Position numbers and translations under genes: made by a program. Shown here in pieces: positions 9,151 to 20,550 of a stretch of 64,000 bases of DNA. Within the stretch, counting starts at the first letter, position 1. Each line of letters opens with the position of its first letter. The stretch comes from Ichthyophis bannanicus (lineage: Eukaryota > Chordata > Amphibia > Gymnophiona > Ichthyophiidae), in contig CM066033.1 in assembly GCA_033557465.1 (NCBI GenBank), positions 585,620,438 to 585,684,437 on the forward strand, in the 5' to 3' direction. The notes beneath the pieces are model-generated. The model was not told the origin of the DNA, searched no databases, and saw only the letters and a list, made by a program, of their open reading frames with translations.

Positions 9151-10439
9151 GGGCCGGGAATTGTAATCTACAGTTCACTTCTACCCATCAGAAGTTTATT
9201 CACTGTGCTCTCTTTTTCAGTATACTAACCTGTCGGAAACTTTTTGTTCAGGGACTACAGATATCTCCTCTTCTTACTCTCTAGAAGAGCAGTTACAACT
9301 ATCCCCTGATAGTTCTGTCCCAACTGGACATTTTTTCCTTCCTATGGGTACGTCACCCTCAAATTACTTACTCTACCCTCTCAACCGGGTTTTTTCCCTG
9401 ACTGAGGGGTACCATACTGAAAAGCTTCTCTAGCAAGCTCGTTCCTCAGACAGAGAGAAGGAATATCTCCTCTCTTTTCCTGTCTGTTTTTCTTTATTGG
9501 GCACAGGACAATCTCTCTGCTGTTTCCGTCAGCAGCTGTGCCTGCAGGAGTTACAGTAATGGTATTACTGGTAATTTTTCCAAGTTCCAGTCCCTTGTTC
9601 AAAATTTTGTCTAGCCTCAGTAGTGATTCCAAGCTATTCGTCATCTATCTTGGATCCTCCTACTCGTTTAGGCTTTCTCACATTATTCTAACCATCTCCT
9701 CTCCTAGGATATGGCAACACACCTGACTTCAGTCAGTTTGTCTCATATCTCTCCTGCACAATGCTCTCTGCAGTCTTCAGAGAAGCTTTCTATTATGAGG
9801 GCCTTGCTATAGAGCATTGACCTTGTCTCTGAAGCTTCTCTATTAGTAGGGAAAAGCTTATAAACCCTTCCCATGCCTGTGAGGGTTCTCCACACCCTCT
9901 AGCCTGGGATGTTAACACGAGATATCAGTTCTTCTGCGTGAAAATCCAAGGCTGATGTTTACGCATGCTACCTCTGGGTCCCTCTGGTATCTTCTCCTGC
10001 GCTTCCGCACATCTGCCATGTCAGTGTTCTGTGGAACTCCCGCCTTGTTCCTTACAGATTCATATGATCATCTGTTTTCACGCGAACATCACGGTTATCT
10101 TGTTGGATTGCCTTCCTGCATCCCTCAATCCACGGAAATAGATTCTCTATACATATCCCAAGTGGGTTCACCCTCTTGTAGAGCGCAGAATCTTTTCTTT
10201 TATATTCCCCATGTACAATTATGAGGCTGGGTGGTAGACATGTATCTTCAACCTGTTGTCTTGTATGTAGCATCTCCATATATGTCTACATACCTATATC
10301 ATCACTCTGGTGGTGCAAAACCATGCCCCACAAATGTATCTATATTTAGGTATATTATATCTATATATATATATATATATATATACATATTTTGATACAT
10401 TTCTCCACCCATATCCTAATATACACATCTGGACATATG

Positions 10440-10481
<42 letters not shown>

Positions 10482-11250
10482 CATATACATCTATACATAC
10501 ATATACATCTGTATATATATGTGTCTGTTGGAGGGCTTCTTAAGGGTTGATATGTCTTACACACAATCACCCTTACTGTCTATACTAAATGTTTCACCTC
10601 CTAGAGGTTTTAGACAGTCTATCGCCCTACTTCGCATACCATATTACGATGCAGAAACCGTTAGGCACCAATAACCACTGTGGTGCTAACATCTTCCATT
10701 TTTTCTTTAAGTCCTTGAAGCATCAAGCTTCAATATTTTTCCTATCTCTCGCCAGCTAGGAAAAACAGTGTACATCTTTATCTTTGAGTACACAGCTGTT
10801 CTCCTTGGGAATAGGGGTTTTTCCAGTCCCCCTCTTCCCGCCAGGACTGGGCTAGTTCTCCAACTCCGTCAGTCTTCTTCCTTTAGTCCTCAATGTTAAT
10901 GACCTTATGCCTAAAGGAGTTTTCAGCTTTTTTCCATAAAGCTTTCCATTAAAGACCTGACGTCTAATCCTACCCAGTTGACACCTGGATCGTCTACTAC
11001 CTCCAGGTCTGGACCTTCATCCTCACTGCTGGGAGGTCACCTTGAAGATTCTGCCACTACTTATCCAGTAGACTCCATCATGCTTTCTACTTCCTACAAT
11101 ACAGTAGGTAAGCTGCATATTTTGAGTGTACATTAAATGTGTTTTAATGCTACTCATCATATATACCAAGGACTCCTGTAGTCTGTAGGACCCTCTAGTC
11201 CTTGGCTATGCTGTTTCTTTCCTCACAGCTCCTTTATTGTCAACTCCTAC
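9151..11250 (+). other. Non-coding interior of DIRS B
   Basis: This stretch lies where other copies have RT and recombinase. I find no YLDDW, TDNQ, SARRISEL or HNVR blocks on either strand, only short spurious frames and a TA microsatellite. Its origin is unknown. Homology with copy A resumes near 11245 with a 'caactcctaccctccatccc'-like phrase. Confidence 0.6.
10360..10535. repeat. TA/CATA microsatellite
   Basis: Long runs of alternating TA at 10360-10385 and 10442-10478, followed by ACATA and ATCTATACATAC repeats. All short frames here encode only Tyr/Ile repeats. Confidence 0.95.
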
Positions 11251-11359
11251 CCTCCATCCCACATTGGATGCCGGGGATTCCTGGAAACAAAATGCACCCC
11301 TGGTCCAGGCTCCTGCATTTTTATGGGATCTCCCCCTGGCATCTCCAGCTAGGGAGTCC

Positions 11360-11457
11360 CCCATATGTGAAGACTCATTCCTGCTTGTTCCTGGAGATAG
11401 CACAGTTACTTACCTGTAACAGGTGATCTCTGGGAACAGCAGGAATTAGTCTTCACA
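11360..11457 (+). repeat. DIRS B internal complementary region
   Basis: Complement of the left outer end (to about 11398) joined to complement of the right outer end. It is almost identical to that of copy A. Confidence 0.88.
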
Positions 11458-11537
11458 ACCCTCCCACCTCCCCTAGGAGTTGCATCTCTTTATCTTCTTC
11501 TTCTTTCTCTCTCGCCTTTGTCTCAGCTTTGAAACTC

Positions 11538-11724
11538 AACTGAAGAGAGGCTCTGGAGAAGGTGGGAAGTCAGCGCGCAGGCGCGAGGGATGCTGCCAAA
11601 AGCTTTCTGATTGGAAGCTGGGCAGCGTTCCCGTGCAGGCTCCGTCGGTACCGACGTACCCATATGTGAAGACTAATTCCTGCTGTTCCCAGAGATCACC
11701 TGTTACAGGTAAGTAACTGTGCTT
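11538..11724 (+). repeat. DIRS B right inverted terminal repeat
   Basis: Reverse complement of the left repeat plus the right-end extension. It ends with the outward CAGGTAAGTAACTGTGC phrase. Confidence 0.88.
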
Positions 11725-11725
11725 T

Positions 11726-11980
11726 ATGAGGGTGGGGCAGTTTGTAGGATGGTGAGCCAGTTGCAGTTGTTTTTTTGGGGTGAAACTGTTTTCAGGGCAG
11801 TGGGGCAGTTCAGGGCGTTCGTTTTGGAGGTGGAGGTAGTTTATTGAATTGAAGGACATTTGCAGGAGGATTTAGGTTTTCCCAGGATAAGGGATATTTT
11901 TAGGGGGTGAGGCAGTTTGTGACATAGTGGGGCAGTTTGAGGGTGGGGGAGTTTCCAGGATGGTGAAGCAGTTGGGTATT
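11726..11980 (+). repeat. G-rich degenerate minisatellite, segment 3
   Basis: Repeated GGGGCAGTTTG, GATGGTGA(G/A)(C/G)CAGTT and GGGGTGA phrases resume immediately after DIRS B and end exactly at DIRS G. Confidence 0.7.
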
Positions 11981-12850
11981 TTCTCCGGAAACAATCCTCA
12001 CATATGGGTGACATTGGCACTGACGGAGCCTACACAGATTCACTCTCCAGTTTTCAAAATAAGCCTTTGGGAGTTAAACTGCGCATGCACGATCACCTTC
12101 CTGCCCAAGGGTGCCATCTTACCTCAGTCTTCTTTTTTCTGTGTCCCTGGTAAAAGTCAGTTTTTTTCTAACTCATTCTTGGCGTTTTCACGCTTCTTTT
12201 TTGCTGGTTGGTTCCCCGATCACCTTCTCGTTGCCCATGTCCGCCATTGCCTCAGTGATGCATTTTTCTCAGGTCCTTTTTTTCTTGTTCTTTTTGTGGG
12301 CACAAGTATTCTCCTTATGCCTTCCCTGGCTAAAACATCTGAGTTTGATCTCATGGGTGCTGTGTTCCCTGCTATGTCTTCGGTCAGTGGATTCAAGCAA
12401 TGTGGTAAATTCCCCCGTACCATGTCCATCACAGACCACCACAGTTGCTGCATCTGGTGCCTTGGTGCAGACCATGATGACTCTTCTTGTCTGCTCTGCA
12501 TGCAGATGTTAGCCAAGAGCCGGAAGAATCATGAGCAGCAGTGAAAGAAGCTGTTTGGCTCAAAGGCTTCGGCCACAGGGCTGGCCTTGAGCACGGAGTT
12601 GCTACCCTCGGGGACCGTGTTCGACAACTCAGCATGTGGGTGTGTTTGATCCGAGCCTTGAGGTCGCAGAGTCTTGGACCAGGGAAAGTCCTCCGAGAAT
12701 CTCCCTCACAGGCTCAAGACACCATCCAAGTCGAAGTCAAAGCTGGAGTCCGATCCTGGCACCAGTGATAAGTCCTTGGGTATCCAGGCTTGGAGCCCTA
12801 GACCTGACGCAGAACAGGGACGTGGTGTAGGCATGTGCAGGGTGCTCCCA
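11981..12850 (+). mobile_element. DIRS copy G (family 2), 5' fragment
   Basis: The left terminal repeat of the second DIRS family starts at about 11981. It resembles 15100-15240 of copy F, with a small deletion in the outer end, and is followed by a leader and the start of gag. Homology fades near 12850 and no enzyme region follows. Confidence 0.72.
12317..12544 (+). pseudogene. DIRS G gag N-terminal fragment
   Basis: From the Met at 12317, 75 residues are open to a stop at 12544. They include a Cys/His finger: FKQCGKF, then HHSCCIWCLGADH, then CLLC. This matches the N-terminal finger of family 1 gag (copy C, 23481). The rest of gag downstream is out of frame and degraded, so this is a broken fragment. 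Nucleic-acid binding is inferred from the finger. Confidence 0.6.
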
Positions 12851-13900
12851 GGAACTTAGACAACCTTGCCCAATTAAGTGCCTAACGTGTGGAGAAAGAG
12901 GTAAACTCATCTCGTCTACATTGTCTATGTTGAACACGAACACTGCAGGGGAATGCTGGTTCATGTGTCTGTTTTACCATGCCGATGGATATCCCCGTAT
13001 GCAACCTTGAATTAGATAGGCATACCCACCCTACGGTTTCATAGCTGGGATATCTATGTAGATGCTGGCATAGGTGTCCATGGGCATCTATGTTTCTAAA
13101 ATCTGTCTGAAACATAGATGTCCATGGCATTTTTTCACACTTTCTGCCCTGGACATCTGAAATTGTACTTGGATGCCCTTTATAAAATGCAATTTAATAG
13201 GTGTGAAAAAAGTTTGGTTTTTTAAATAAAATTTCATTTTTTTTTCGTATTTTATATATTTTCATTTCAAGACAATTTTGTTAATTTAGAGATAGCTGTG
13301 GCTGCTGCCTAAACAAAAAGCACAGCTGAAAAGTTACTAGAGGTTTCAGGCAAATAAAAGAAAAACAAATTGTTTTTTTCCCTCACTTTTGTTAACAGTT
13401 GTTCTATTTCCCCTTCTCCCACCCCCACTGCCATCACAACCTGGCCTTAAACATGTAACAATTGGGTTGAAAGGTAGGAGACTTGCAGGAGGAGTGATTA
13501 TACCTCCAGGGAGGACAGGCTTCAGCCAGCCTGCTGTTACCTGTGTCTTTCTGGTGATCTCAGTTCCTGTTTCCTGATTGGCTCAAAATTTGTCTGTTCT
13601 TGAGATCTATGGAAACGCTAATTTGATGGCTTTTTTGCCTTGCGAATATATTGAGGCCTCCTAGAGACTTGCTCCAAAGACTTTTCTTTTGCCATGTTCT
13701 TGTGCCAGAAATTTTGTGAAACCATATCTAAGCATACTTTTGAAGACATTTGCTAAGGCTAATCTAGATCCTGACGACTGTCCCCAACCAGGCAAAATCA
13801 ATGTAGTATACAAATAAATTTTGGACCAATCTGAAAACAAGAACGAAGATAGCCAGAAATAAGGCACAGTTAAGAGCAGGCGGACTAGAGCTGCCTCCTA
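12851..13900. other. Unassigned intronic DNA
   Basis: No convincing exon. A short stretch at about 13050-13130 can fold on itself around 'catagatgtccatgg' and its partner and resembles 41040-41210, possibly a decayed MITE. The rest shows nothing I recognise. Confidence 0.4.
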
Positions 13901-14109
13901 CCCCCCCTCTTCGTGCAAGATTTCCCACCTTCTAATTCAAGCATCATTAGTTTGAAGTCTGGCTGTGACATGGTTGAAGATGGAGGGAAAACAGAATTTC
14001 AGGTTTTTCATGACCTGTTTGAGTTAAAAACGAATGATAATGAAATGACTGTACAGTTCACATCAACCTCTACTCCATGCAGAGTGATGTCACTTCCTGC
14101 AGATTGTTT

Positions 14110-14205
14110 GTTTTTTATTGTACATATTATTGTTATTGTAACCCACTTTGAAGTTCTATCGGATTAAGTGGGATATAAGTAACCAGATTAGATTAACTAA
14201 CTAAA
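14110..14205 (+). mobile_element. L2-like LINE or SINE 3' tail
   Basis: A phrase of the type TTGTAACCCACTTTGAAG followed by GTGGGATATAAGTAA is typical of L2-group 3' ends. The upstream part, back to about 13905, could belong to it but is too degraded to assign. Confidence 0.4.
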
Positions 14206-14500
14206 ATAAAATGGGACGTTCTAATGAAAACATGGGTACATGCAGTTCTAGGTCTGTCCGGTAGGCTGGAAGCCCTTGTAAAAACACAGACACTGACATA
14301 ACTAGGTCTTTCTTGCAGGCTAAACAGGAGACCTAGGAGGGCAGATGCTTAGGCAATAGCCATGCTACTGTAGGTAGCTGTTCAAATTACTACAAAGTTC
14401 TGTACAGAGGGTGGGTTGTGGATATGAACACAATGACGATTGTGTGTGCTCATCTCCAAATTATTTAATGTAAAACCAAATCATTCGGTCAAAATTTCAG

Positions 14501-14581
14501 GTTTGGCATGTTTGGTATAGATCCTGAAGAGGTAGCTAGGCCTTATCTCAATTATATCGGAGCCGGATTTTCAGCATTAAG
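14501..14581 (+). CDS. TMEM144: TMEM144 internal exon (a)
   Basis: The exon is bounded by a ttcag acceptor and a gtaaga donor. It encodes a stretch beginning FGMFGIDPEEVARP and including LNYIGAGFSAL. Human TMEM144 has a closely similar stretch (FGWFG, then LLNYIGAG) at this point in the protein. It begins with the last base of a split codon and ends with two bases of the next (phase 2), fitting the exon at 20469. TMEM144 is a multi-pass membrane protein related to carbohydrate or drug/metabolite-type transporters. The last residues start a transmembrane helix completed in the next exon. The preceding exon was not found in the window. Confidence 0.9.
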
Positions 14582-15067
14582 GTAAGAACATGTTTTTTAT
14601 TCCATTTCTTGTGAACTAAGAAAAATGTTATGCTCTGTTTGTGAAATTCAGTGCATTAGCATATCATATCAATGTTTAAGCAGACCTAGATATGATTTTA
14701 ATTATAGGAGTGATTTGTGGAGGATAGAAAGGGTACTTAAAACCCTACAAGTATTTTCCCTACTACAGCAGAAACTGGGCTTTCTGCCATTAGAGTGGGG
14801 AGAACTGAGACTTAGTGCCAGCAATGATGCTCATTGCTGTGGCACTTGCTAGTTTGTGACTCGAGTTAAACAGTTTCTTTACATATGACAATATGGAAAG
14901 GTTGACATGATCATGCTATAGAACTACAGAAAAGAAGAGAAAAAATAATGCCTGATTTTGCATGGTGCTTCTAAGTTGGAAATGGCACATCCATTCAGAA
15001 CATTCGTAATTTTCAACCTATTTTATAAACCTGAAACATTTTGTGAAATATATGTAGGGCAAAAGGG
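14582..15067. other. TMEM144 intron, no feature seen
   Basis: Unique-looking intronic DNA between exon (a) and DIRS F, with only short spurious frames. Confidence 0.5.
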
Positions 15068-15325
15068 AAAGTGTAGTTACTCACCTGTAACAGGTGTTCT
15101 CCGGGGACAGCAGGAATTGGTCCTCACATATGAGTGACATCGGCACTGACAGAGCCCTCGCGGAAGCATCTCCCAGCTTTCAAAGAAAGCCTTTTGGAGA
15201 TGCCACTGCACATGCATGGTCCCCTTCCCACCCAAGGGTGCCGTCTTGCTCAGTCAGATGACATAGCAAAAACACGGCAAAAATAAAAAATGGTAAAGGA
15301 GCAACTCCAAGGGGAGGAGGGAGGG

Positions 15326-15428
15326 TTATGAGGACTGATTCCTGCTGTCCCCGGAGAACACCTGTTACAGGTGAGTAACTATGCTTTCTCCGTGAACAAG
15401 CAGGAAGTCAGTCCTCTCATATGGGACT
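15326..15428 (-). repeat. DIRS F internal complementary region
   Basis: The join at about 15385 links the complement of the right outer end to the complement of the left outer end. This reveals what the lost left end of the copy looked like. Confidence 0.83.
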
Positions 15429-15592
15429 CTCCAGCTACAGGCTACCGAAAACCAAAAAGAGGGACTCCCTCATGGGATGTCGCAAGCAGCAGCAGTTGAG
15501 TCTATATCCAAAGACCACAGTAGGACCACTCTGTCCGATGAAACCAGCACTCCAGTAGCCTGAACACAGAAGGTTTGGAGGGTAGAAGTTGC

Positions 15593-16889
15593 CTAAACCC
15601 AGAAAAGGTTACGGAGCACAGCCTGGCTAAAGGCACTGTCCCGTTGAAACTCTCTTTCCAGGCAGTAATGGGCTGTGAAGGTATGGACTGAAGACCAGGT
15701 GGCGGCCTGGCAGATTTCCACAATTGGGACAAAGAGCAAGTTTGCCACCGAGGCCACCATGGCCCTAACACGGTGTGCCGTGACACAGCCTTCCAGTGGG
15801 AGCCCCACCTACTCATAGGTGAGGGCGATACAGTCCGCCACCCAGGTGGCTAGTGTACACTTGGTCACTGCCTCCCCCAGCCTACTGGGGTCATAGGAGA
15901 CAAAAAGCTGAGTGACTTTGCGGTGGCCCTGAGTGCATTGGATATAGGACAGAGCCCTCTTACAGTCCAAGATGTGGAGGACCGTCTCCGCCTGACTGGA
16001 GTGAGGTCTTGGAAAAAAGGTAGGGAGTTCTACTTCCTAGTTGAGATGGAAGGGCAATACTACCTTCGGAAGGAATTTGGGGTGCTTGCGGAGCACCACT
16101 CTGTTCTTGTAGAATCTGGTATAAAGCGCCTCCACTACTAGGGCCTGAAGCTCACTAACTGAGAGCGGAGGTGAGCACAACCAGGAACACCACCTTCCAA
16201 GAGAGGTAGCGAAGGTGGCAGGTAGCCAGAAGCTTGAAGGGTGGGTGAGTGAGCTGCCCCAACACCACCCTGAGGTCCCATTCGATTGCCGAAGGGCGAA
16301 CTGGGAGCTTCGATAAGAGCAGGCCCCTAAGAAAGTGAGTCACCAAAGGCTGGACCAAGAGGGGCTTGCCATCCACCGGGTGGTGGTGCACCGCCAGGGC
16401 ACTAAGGTGCACCTGGATGGAGTTAGACTTGAGCCCGGATTGCGAGAGGTGGAGAAGGTACTGTAACACCAGTCCCACTGGGCAGAAGAGCAGGTCAGCC
16501 CTGTGCTCGGCACACCAGGCCGAAAACCTGCGCCATTTGAGGGCATAAGCCTTCCTAGTAGAGGCCTTGCGAGAGGCCAGCAGAATCTCTTCCACCTCAA
16601 CTGAGAAGTTGAAAGGGGCTAGAGTCACCCTTTCATCAGCCACGCTATCCGCGACAGGGACCCCAGGTTGGGATGCAGAAGATAGCCCCCCTCCTGAGAC
16701 AGGAGTCCCGGAGAGGTCCCCAGGGGGATGGGGATCTCCACCGTTAACCGGAAGAGTAACTGGAACCAAGGATCCCTTGGCCACCGAGGGGCTATCAGGA
16801 TGAGCAAGGCCCTTTTGCGGAGGGTCCTGAACAAGGTTTTGGCAATCAGCAGCGTGGGAGGGAAGGCGTACATAAGACCCTCCGACCAT
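15593..16889 (-). pseudogene. DIRS F tyrosine recombinase, broken
   Basis: The N-terminal core-binding part is open (16889 down to 16155) and contains an 'ASRKASTRKAYALKWRRF' region. It stops right at the first catalytic box, where a small deletion removes the Arg seen in related copy E (CRVSEL) and brings in a TAG. The C-terminal part continues in another frame with HRVR, the Trp in TWSS and the Tyr in HYCLER. The enzyme cannot be functional. Its neighbour upstream is the RT frame, overlapping as in copy A. Confidence 0.82.
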
Positions 16890-18612
16890 GAGACAAAGAA
16901 CGCGCCACTGCCACTCTGGATGGGTGGGCCTGCTGGGAACATAAGCGGGGCAACTGGAAGTTATCCGGGCTGGCGAACAGGTCCATCACAGGTTCCCCCC
17001 CCAGATCTGGAAGATCCAATTGGCCACCTTGGGGTCTAGCTGTCACTCATGTGGCTGGAGGACTCTACTCGGCCTGTTGGCCAGAAAGTTGTTCTGGCCT
17101 GGTAGGTACACTGTCTGCAGGAGGATACCCTGTTGGATTGCATACGAGCAGAGGACCACTGCTTCCCGACAGAGGGCACGAGACCCCATGCCCCCGTTTG
17201 TTCACAAAGAACATCGACACCTGGTTGTCCATCTGGACCAGCACCGACTGGTGACACAGGTGGTGGCAGAAAGCTCGCAGGGCTAAGTATATGGCCCGCA
17301 GCTCCAGGAAGTTGATCTGCTTTGTGCTGTCGTCTGGTGACCAGTTGCCCTGGGTGCAGAGCTCCCCGCAGTGGACTCCCCAGCCGAGCAGGGAGGCATC
17401 TGTAGTGAGGACCTTAAGGGACTTGGGGCCTGAAAAGGCATGCCTGCCTCAAGATGCTGAAGAGACTGCCACCAGACCAGGGAGTCTGCCAGTTGGCAGG
17501 TTACAGAGACTCTGTCTCGGAGGCGTCCCTTGGCCTGAGACCACTGGTCCCGGAGACACCACTGCGCCGCCCTCATGTGGAGGCGAGCGTCTGGGGTGAT
17601 GTGGACCATGGAGGCCATGTGCCCAAGGAGGCGCAGAAGAAGTCGAGCGGGCACAGAGGGATGGTACTGTATGACCCATGCCGGTGTCCTGAGATGGTCG
17701 GCTCAGTCCCTGGGCAAAAAGGCCTTTGGCTGGAGAATGTCAAGCTTTGCTCCAATGAACTCCATACACTGTGCCGATAGGAGGTGGGACTTGGGGTAGT
17801 TGATGACAAAACCCAAGTGCTGCAGAACCTGGATGGTGCGTGCGGTGGCCTGCTGCACCTCTGAGGCCGTGCCTCCCTTTATGAGCCAGTTACCCAGGTA
17901 GGGAAGACAAAGACCCCCTGGAGATGGAGGAAGATGGCCACAACTGTCAGGCATTTTGTGAAGACCCTTGGGGCAGAGGCCAAGCCGAAAGGGAGCACCC
18001 TGTACTGAAAGTGCCTGCCCCCCCCCCCCCCCACTATGAACCACAGGTACTTCCCGTGGTTGGGGTGAATGAGGATGTGGGTATAGGCATCCTTGAGGTC
18101 TAAGGAGCATAGCCAATCTCCCTGCTGTGGAGGTAGGGAAGCAATGTTCCAAGGGAGAGCATCTTGAACTTCTCCCTCACCAGGAATTTGTTGAGGTTGC
18201 ACAGGACGAGGATGGGCCTTAGGCCCCCTGTTCTTTTTGGCACGAGGAAGTACCTGGTGTAGAACCCCTTGCCCTTGAGATGGTGGGGCACCGTTTCCAC
18301 TGCTTTGTCCTCGAGAAGACCTGCCAACTCCTTCAGTAGAAGGCCCCGGTGGAGGGGAGACCTGATGGGCTCTTCCAGAAAATAAGGGGAAAGTGTCTGA
18401 GTCAGGTGAAGTGCCCAGGAGTTGGTGGTGATGGTCAACGACCTCTGGGCACAGTGAGCCAGAAGTCCTCCTGTGGGCTGCTGATCTCCTTTGGGTAGAT
18501 AGGCTATGCTCAAGGAGTCAAAAACAACCACCTGGCTGGGCTGGAGCTGGTGCCTGGAGTTTTGGAGCCTTCTGCTTACAAGGGCGAGGGCCATGGCCAT
18601 GTCCCTTGGCAT
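16625..18612 (-). pseudogene. DIRS F reverse transcriptase-RNase H, broken
   Basis: Several frames together cover the N-terminal block, 'LDLKDAYTHILIH', 'LPFGLASAPRVFTK', the RNase H and the 'MDLFASPDNFQLP' methyltransferase-like block. The catalytic box reads YLGNW instead of YLDDW, so both active-site aspartates are lost. A run of 17 C (about 18018-18034) lies inside the coding region and coincides with a frame change. This copy is dead. Confidence 0.82.
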
Positions 18613-19938
18613 GCTGACCCTGTTGGGGAGCTGGGGAGGCCTGAAAAGGTGGGTAGCTTCTGTAAGCAGCCCCTTTCCTCAGGTAGAAGGACGTTTTACC
18701 CGAGCCCTTCCATTGGGAAGGGGCAACGGTCTTTTTTGAGAGCCTGGTCTTCATCATGAACTTGGTCTCCAGCTCGGCAGCCTTGTCGGTCATGAGTTTG
18801 CCAAAGAGGTTCTCTCCTTGGCATGGCACATTGACCAATTTGTCCTGAACCCACTGCTCGAGGTCAGAAGACTGTAACCAAGTTTGGCGCCGTACACCGA
18901 AGCCCGCCACTGCTACTCAAGCCACGACTCAAACCCATCATTGGCTGCCCGAGACATGAATTTGGAGCACTCACAGCCTGCCTTGGCCAGGTTCTTGAAT
19001 TGCTGCAAGGGTTTCTTGGAAAGACCAGCTGAGATCCCAGTGAATTCCTTCACTAGGTCTCTCAGATACATACCCATTTACAGCTGGTAGGCCTGGATGC
19101 GGCCGATGAGCATTGAGCCCTGATAACACTTTCTGCCGAGGGTGTTCAGGGTGCGGGCCTCCCTGCCAGGGGGCACCGAGGAGTGCGTCTTCTAGCTTTT
19201 CAACCAATGCATGGCCGACTCCACCACCATGGAGTTATGCGGCAGCTGTGATTTTTGGAAGCCCAGGCTCTGGTGTCTCCCACATCTGTAGCATCAGCCA
19301 TTCCAGGATGGAAGGGATGGGCACCATGAGCGATCCCCTCAGAGGAGCCTCGTACTGGAGGATTTCCAACTCATCCACTCAAGGGTTCTCCTCAGATTCC
19401 TTAGGGAACACCAGGGTCTTAGACATATCCTTGACAAAATCAAGGAAGCCCATATCCTCTGGTGGGGTCTGCCATCGAGGCTCTGAGATAGGAGAGTCGG
19501 ATGGGACGTCTTGGTGACGACGGGTATCGGGGGACTCCTCATCTACCGTCTCCCACTCAGAGTATTCCTTCAAGGATTCATAGGATCGCTGCTCCGCGGC
19601 TGGTGCCCGGCGTACTTGCTGAGGATTGATCGCGGTCCCGTCGAGCTGGAATCGGATGACCTCGGCTGAGGATCAGTTCGGGGTCTGGTGATGTCTTGGG
19701 CGACGAGAGTCCAGTGGATCAGGGCGGATGAACCAGTCATGCTGAACAACAGCGCCCACTGCTGGTCCATGAAGGCAGGCAAACTGTGCTCCAGGCCTGC
19801 CATTCCGGACTCTAGGCCAGAAGGCTCCGCGATCTTCGGCGCGGGCACCGAGGGACTCGGGCCCGACGCCAGCTCCCCATATTTCTTTAGTGAGAGTTTG
19901 GCATGCCTGGGATTACTTACCAGCAGAGATGGCAGCAA
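18518..19938 (-). pseudogene. DIRS F gag, broken
   Basis: The C-terminal part is open for 130 residues (18910-18518) with the family landmarks 'DLEQWVQDKLVNVPC' and 'GENLFGK'. The upstream part is split over several frames back to about 19938, where a Met-initiated frame starts. It is recognised only by similarity to the other DIRS gag regions here. Confidence 0.7.
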
Positions 19939-19989
19939 CCAAAAAAACTGAAAAAAACAAAGGCATAGATAGAGGGGGGTAACCGGCAG

Positions 19990-20135
19990 GGCGCAGCAGG
20001 TAAAACCCTAGACAAAAGCATAAAGGAGGGTCACCTGCACGGAGCAGCGGGTACAGTTCTAGCCACCTCACTGGGCAGGCTAGATGGACCATGCTGGTCT
20101 TTATCTGCTGTCATGTACTATGCTACTGTGTTTCT
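19990..20135 (+). mobile_element. LINE 3'-end-like fragment
   Basis: The phrase GGCTAGATGGACCATGCTGG, followed closely by CTTTATCTGCTGTCATGTAC, is a 3' end commonly seen on vertebrate CR1-like LINEs. It adjoins the broken left side of DIRS F. Confidence 0.45.
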
Positions 20136-20468
20136 AGAATTAATGCACTCTTGGGACATTCAGAGAAGGCAATGGTAAAGACAAGAGACAGAGAAGATGA
20201 GATGGAGTAAAGTCTCTGCAGTATCACAGTAGGCAGATGATAATACTAGCCAGACCATGTGGACCAAGAAGCCCTTATCTACTAGTGGCTGCTTCATAAA
20301 CCTGCTTGAACATGCCATATTTCTGTAAATATAAACATATGCACCCAAACAACCACTAAAACATATAACTGCTGATTTTTGACAATGTGTCCCATAAAAT
20401 TTGTTTTATTACTTTAGTTTTTGGTAGCAATTGTCATACTGATTGTAAGCTATGTGTTTTCATTGTAG
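20136..20468. other. TMEM144 intron, no feature seen
   Basis: No recognisable feature. The 3' end supplies the acceptor of exon (b). Confidence 0.5.
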
Positions 20469-20550
20469 TGCTGTCATTTTTCTGTTTGTGAAAACTGATA
20501 TTAAAAGTGCTGCCCCTTCACTGGAATCCTCACCATTACTGAGAGACGGT
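20469..20550 (+). CDS. TMEM144: TMEM144 internal exon (b)
   Basis: The acceptor ttgtag precedes the exon and the donor gtaagt follows it. The first base completes an AGT Ser codon split with exon (a). The peptide AVIFLFVKTDIKSAAPS continues the membrane helix started in exon (a) and then becomes hydrophilic, ending in SSPLLRDG. This matches the order in human TMEM144, where a FIFLFIK-like helix is followed by a loop ending in a TPL-type motif. The exon ends on a codon boundary (phase 0), fitting the next exon at 29045. Confidence 0.9.

Larger units (their letters stand above)
6534..11724 (+). mobile_element. DIRS copy B (family 1 variant), gag-only derivative
   Basis: Both inverted terminal repeats (6534-6692 and 11538-11724) and the internal complementary region (11360-11457) are present, as is a long gag-like region. 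No RT, RNase H or recombinase can be found in either strand between 9151 and 11250. The copy has DIRS boundaries but no enzymes, so it could only have moved with enzymes from another copy. Its gag is clearly diverged from those of copies A, C and D, marking a separate subfamily. Confidence 0.85.
15068..19980 (-). mobile_element. DIRS copy F (family 2), antisense, left end missing
   Basis: Reading on the minus strand, gag (19938-18518), RT-RNase H (18612-16625) and recombinase (16889-15593) are followed by the internal complementary region (15326-15428) and right terminal repeat (15068-15255). The left terminal repeat is absent, so the copy is truncated near 19980. Its sequence is related to copies E and G and clearly different from copies A, C and D. 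It lies antisense in a TMEM144 intron. Confidence 0.88.

Noticed and set aside
10310..10674. Several Tyr/Ile-rich frames
   Set aside because: They come from translation of the TA microsatellite on both strands.
13389..13577. Possible upstream TMEM144 exon
   Set aside because: The translation does not resemble the expected preceding TMEM144 segment and no fitting donor was found.
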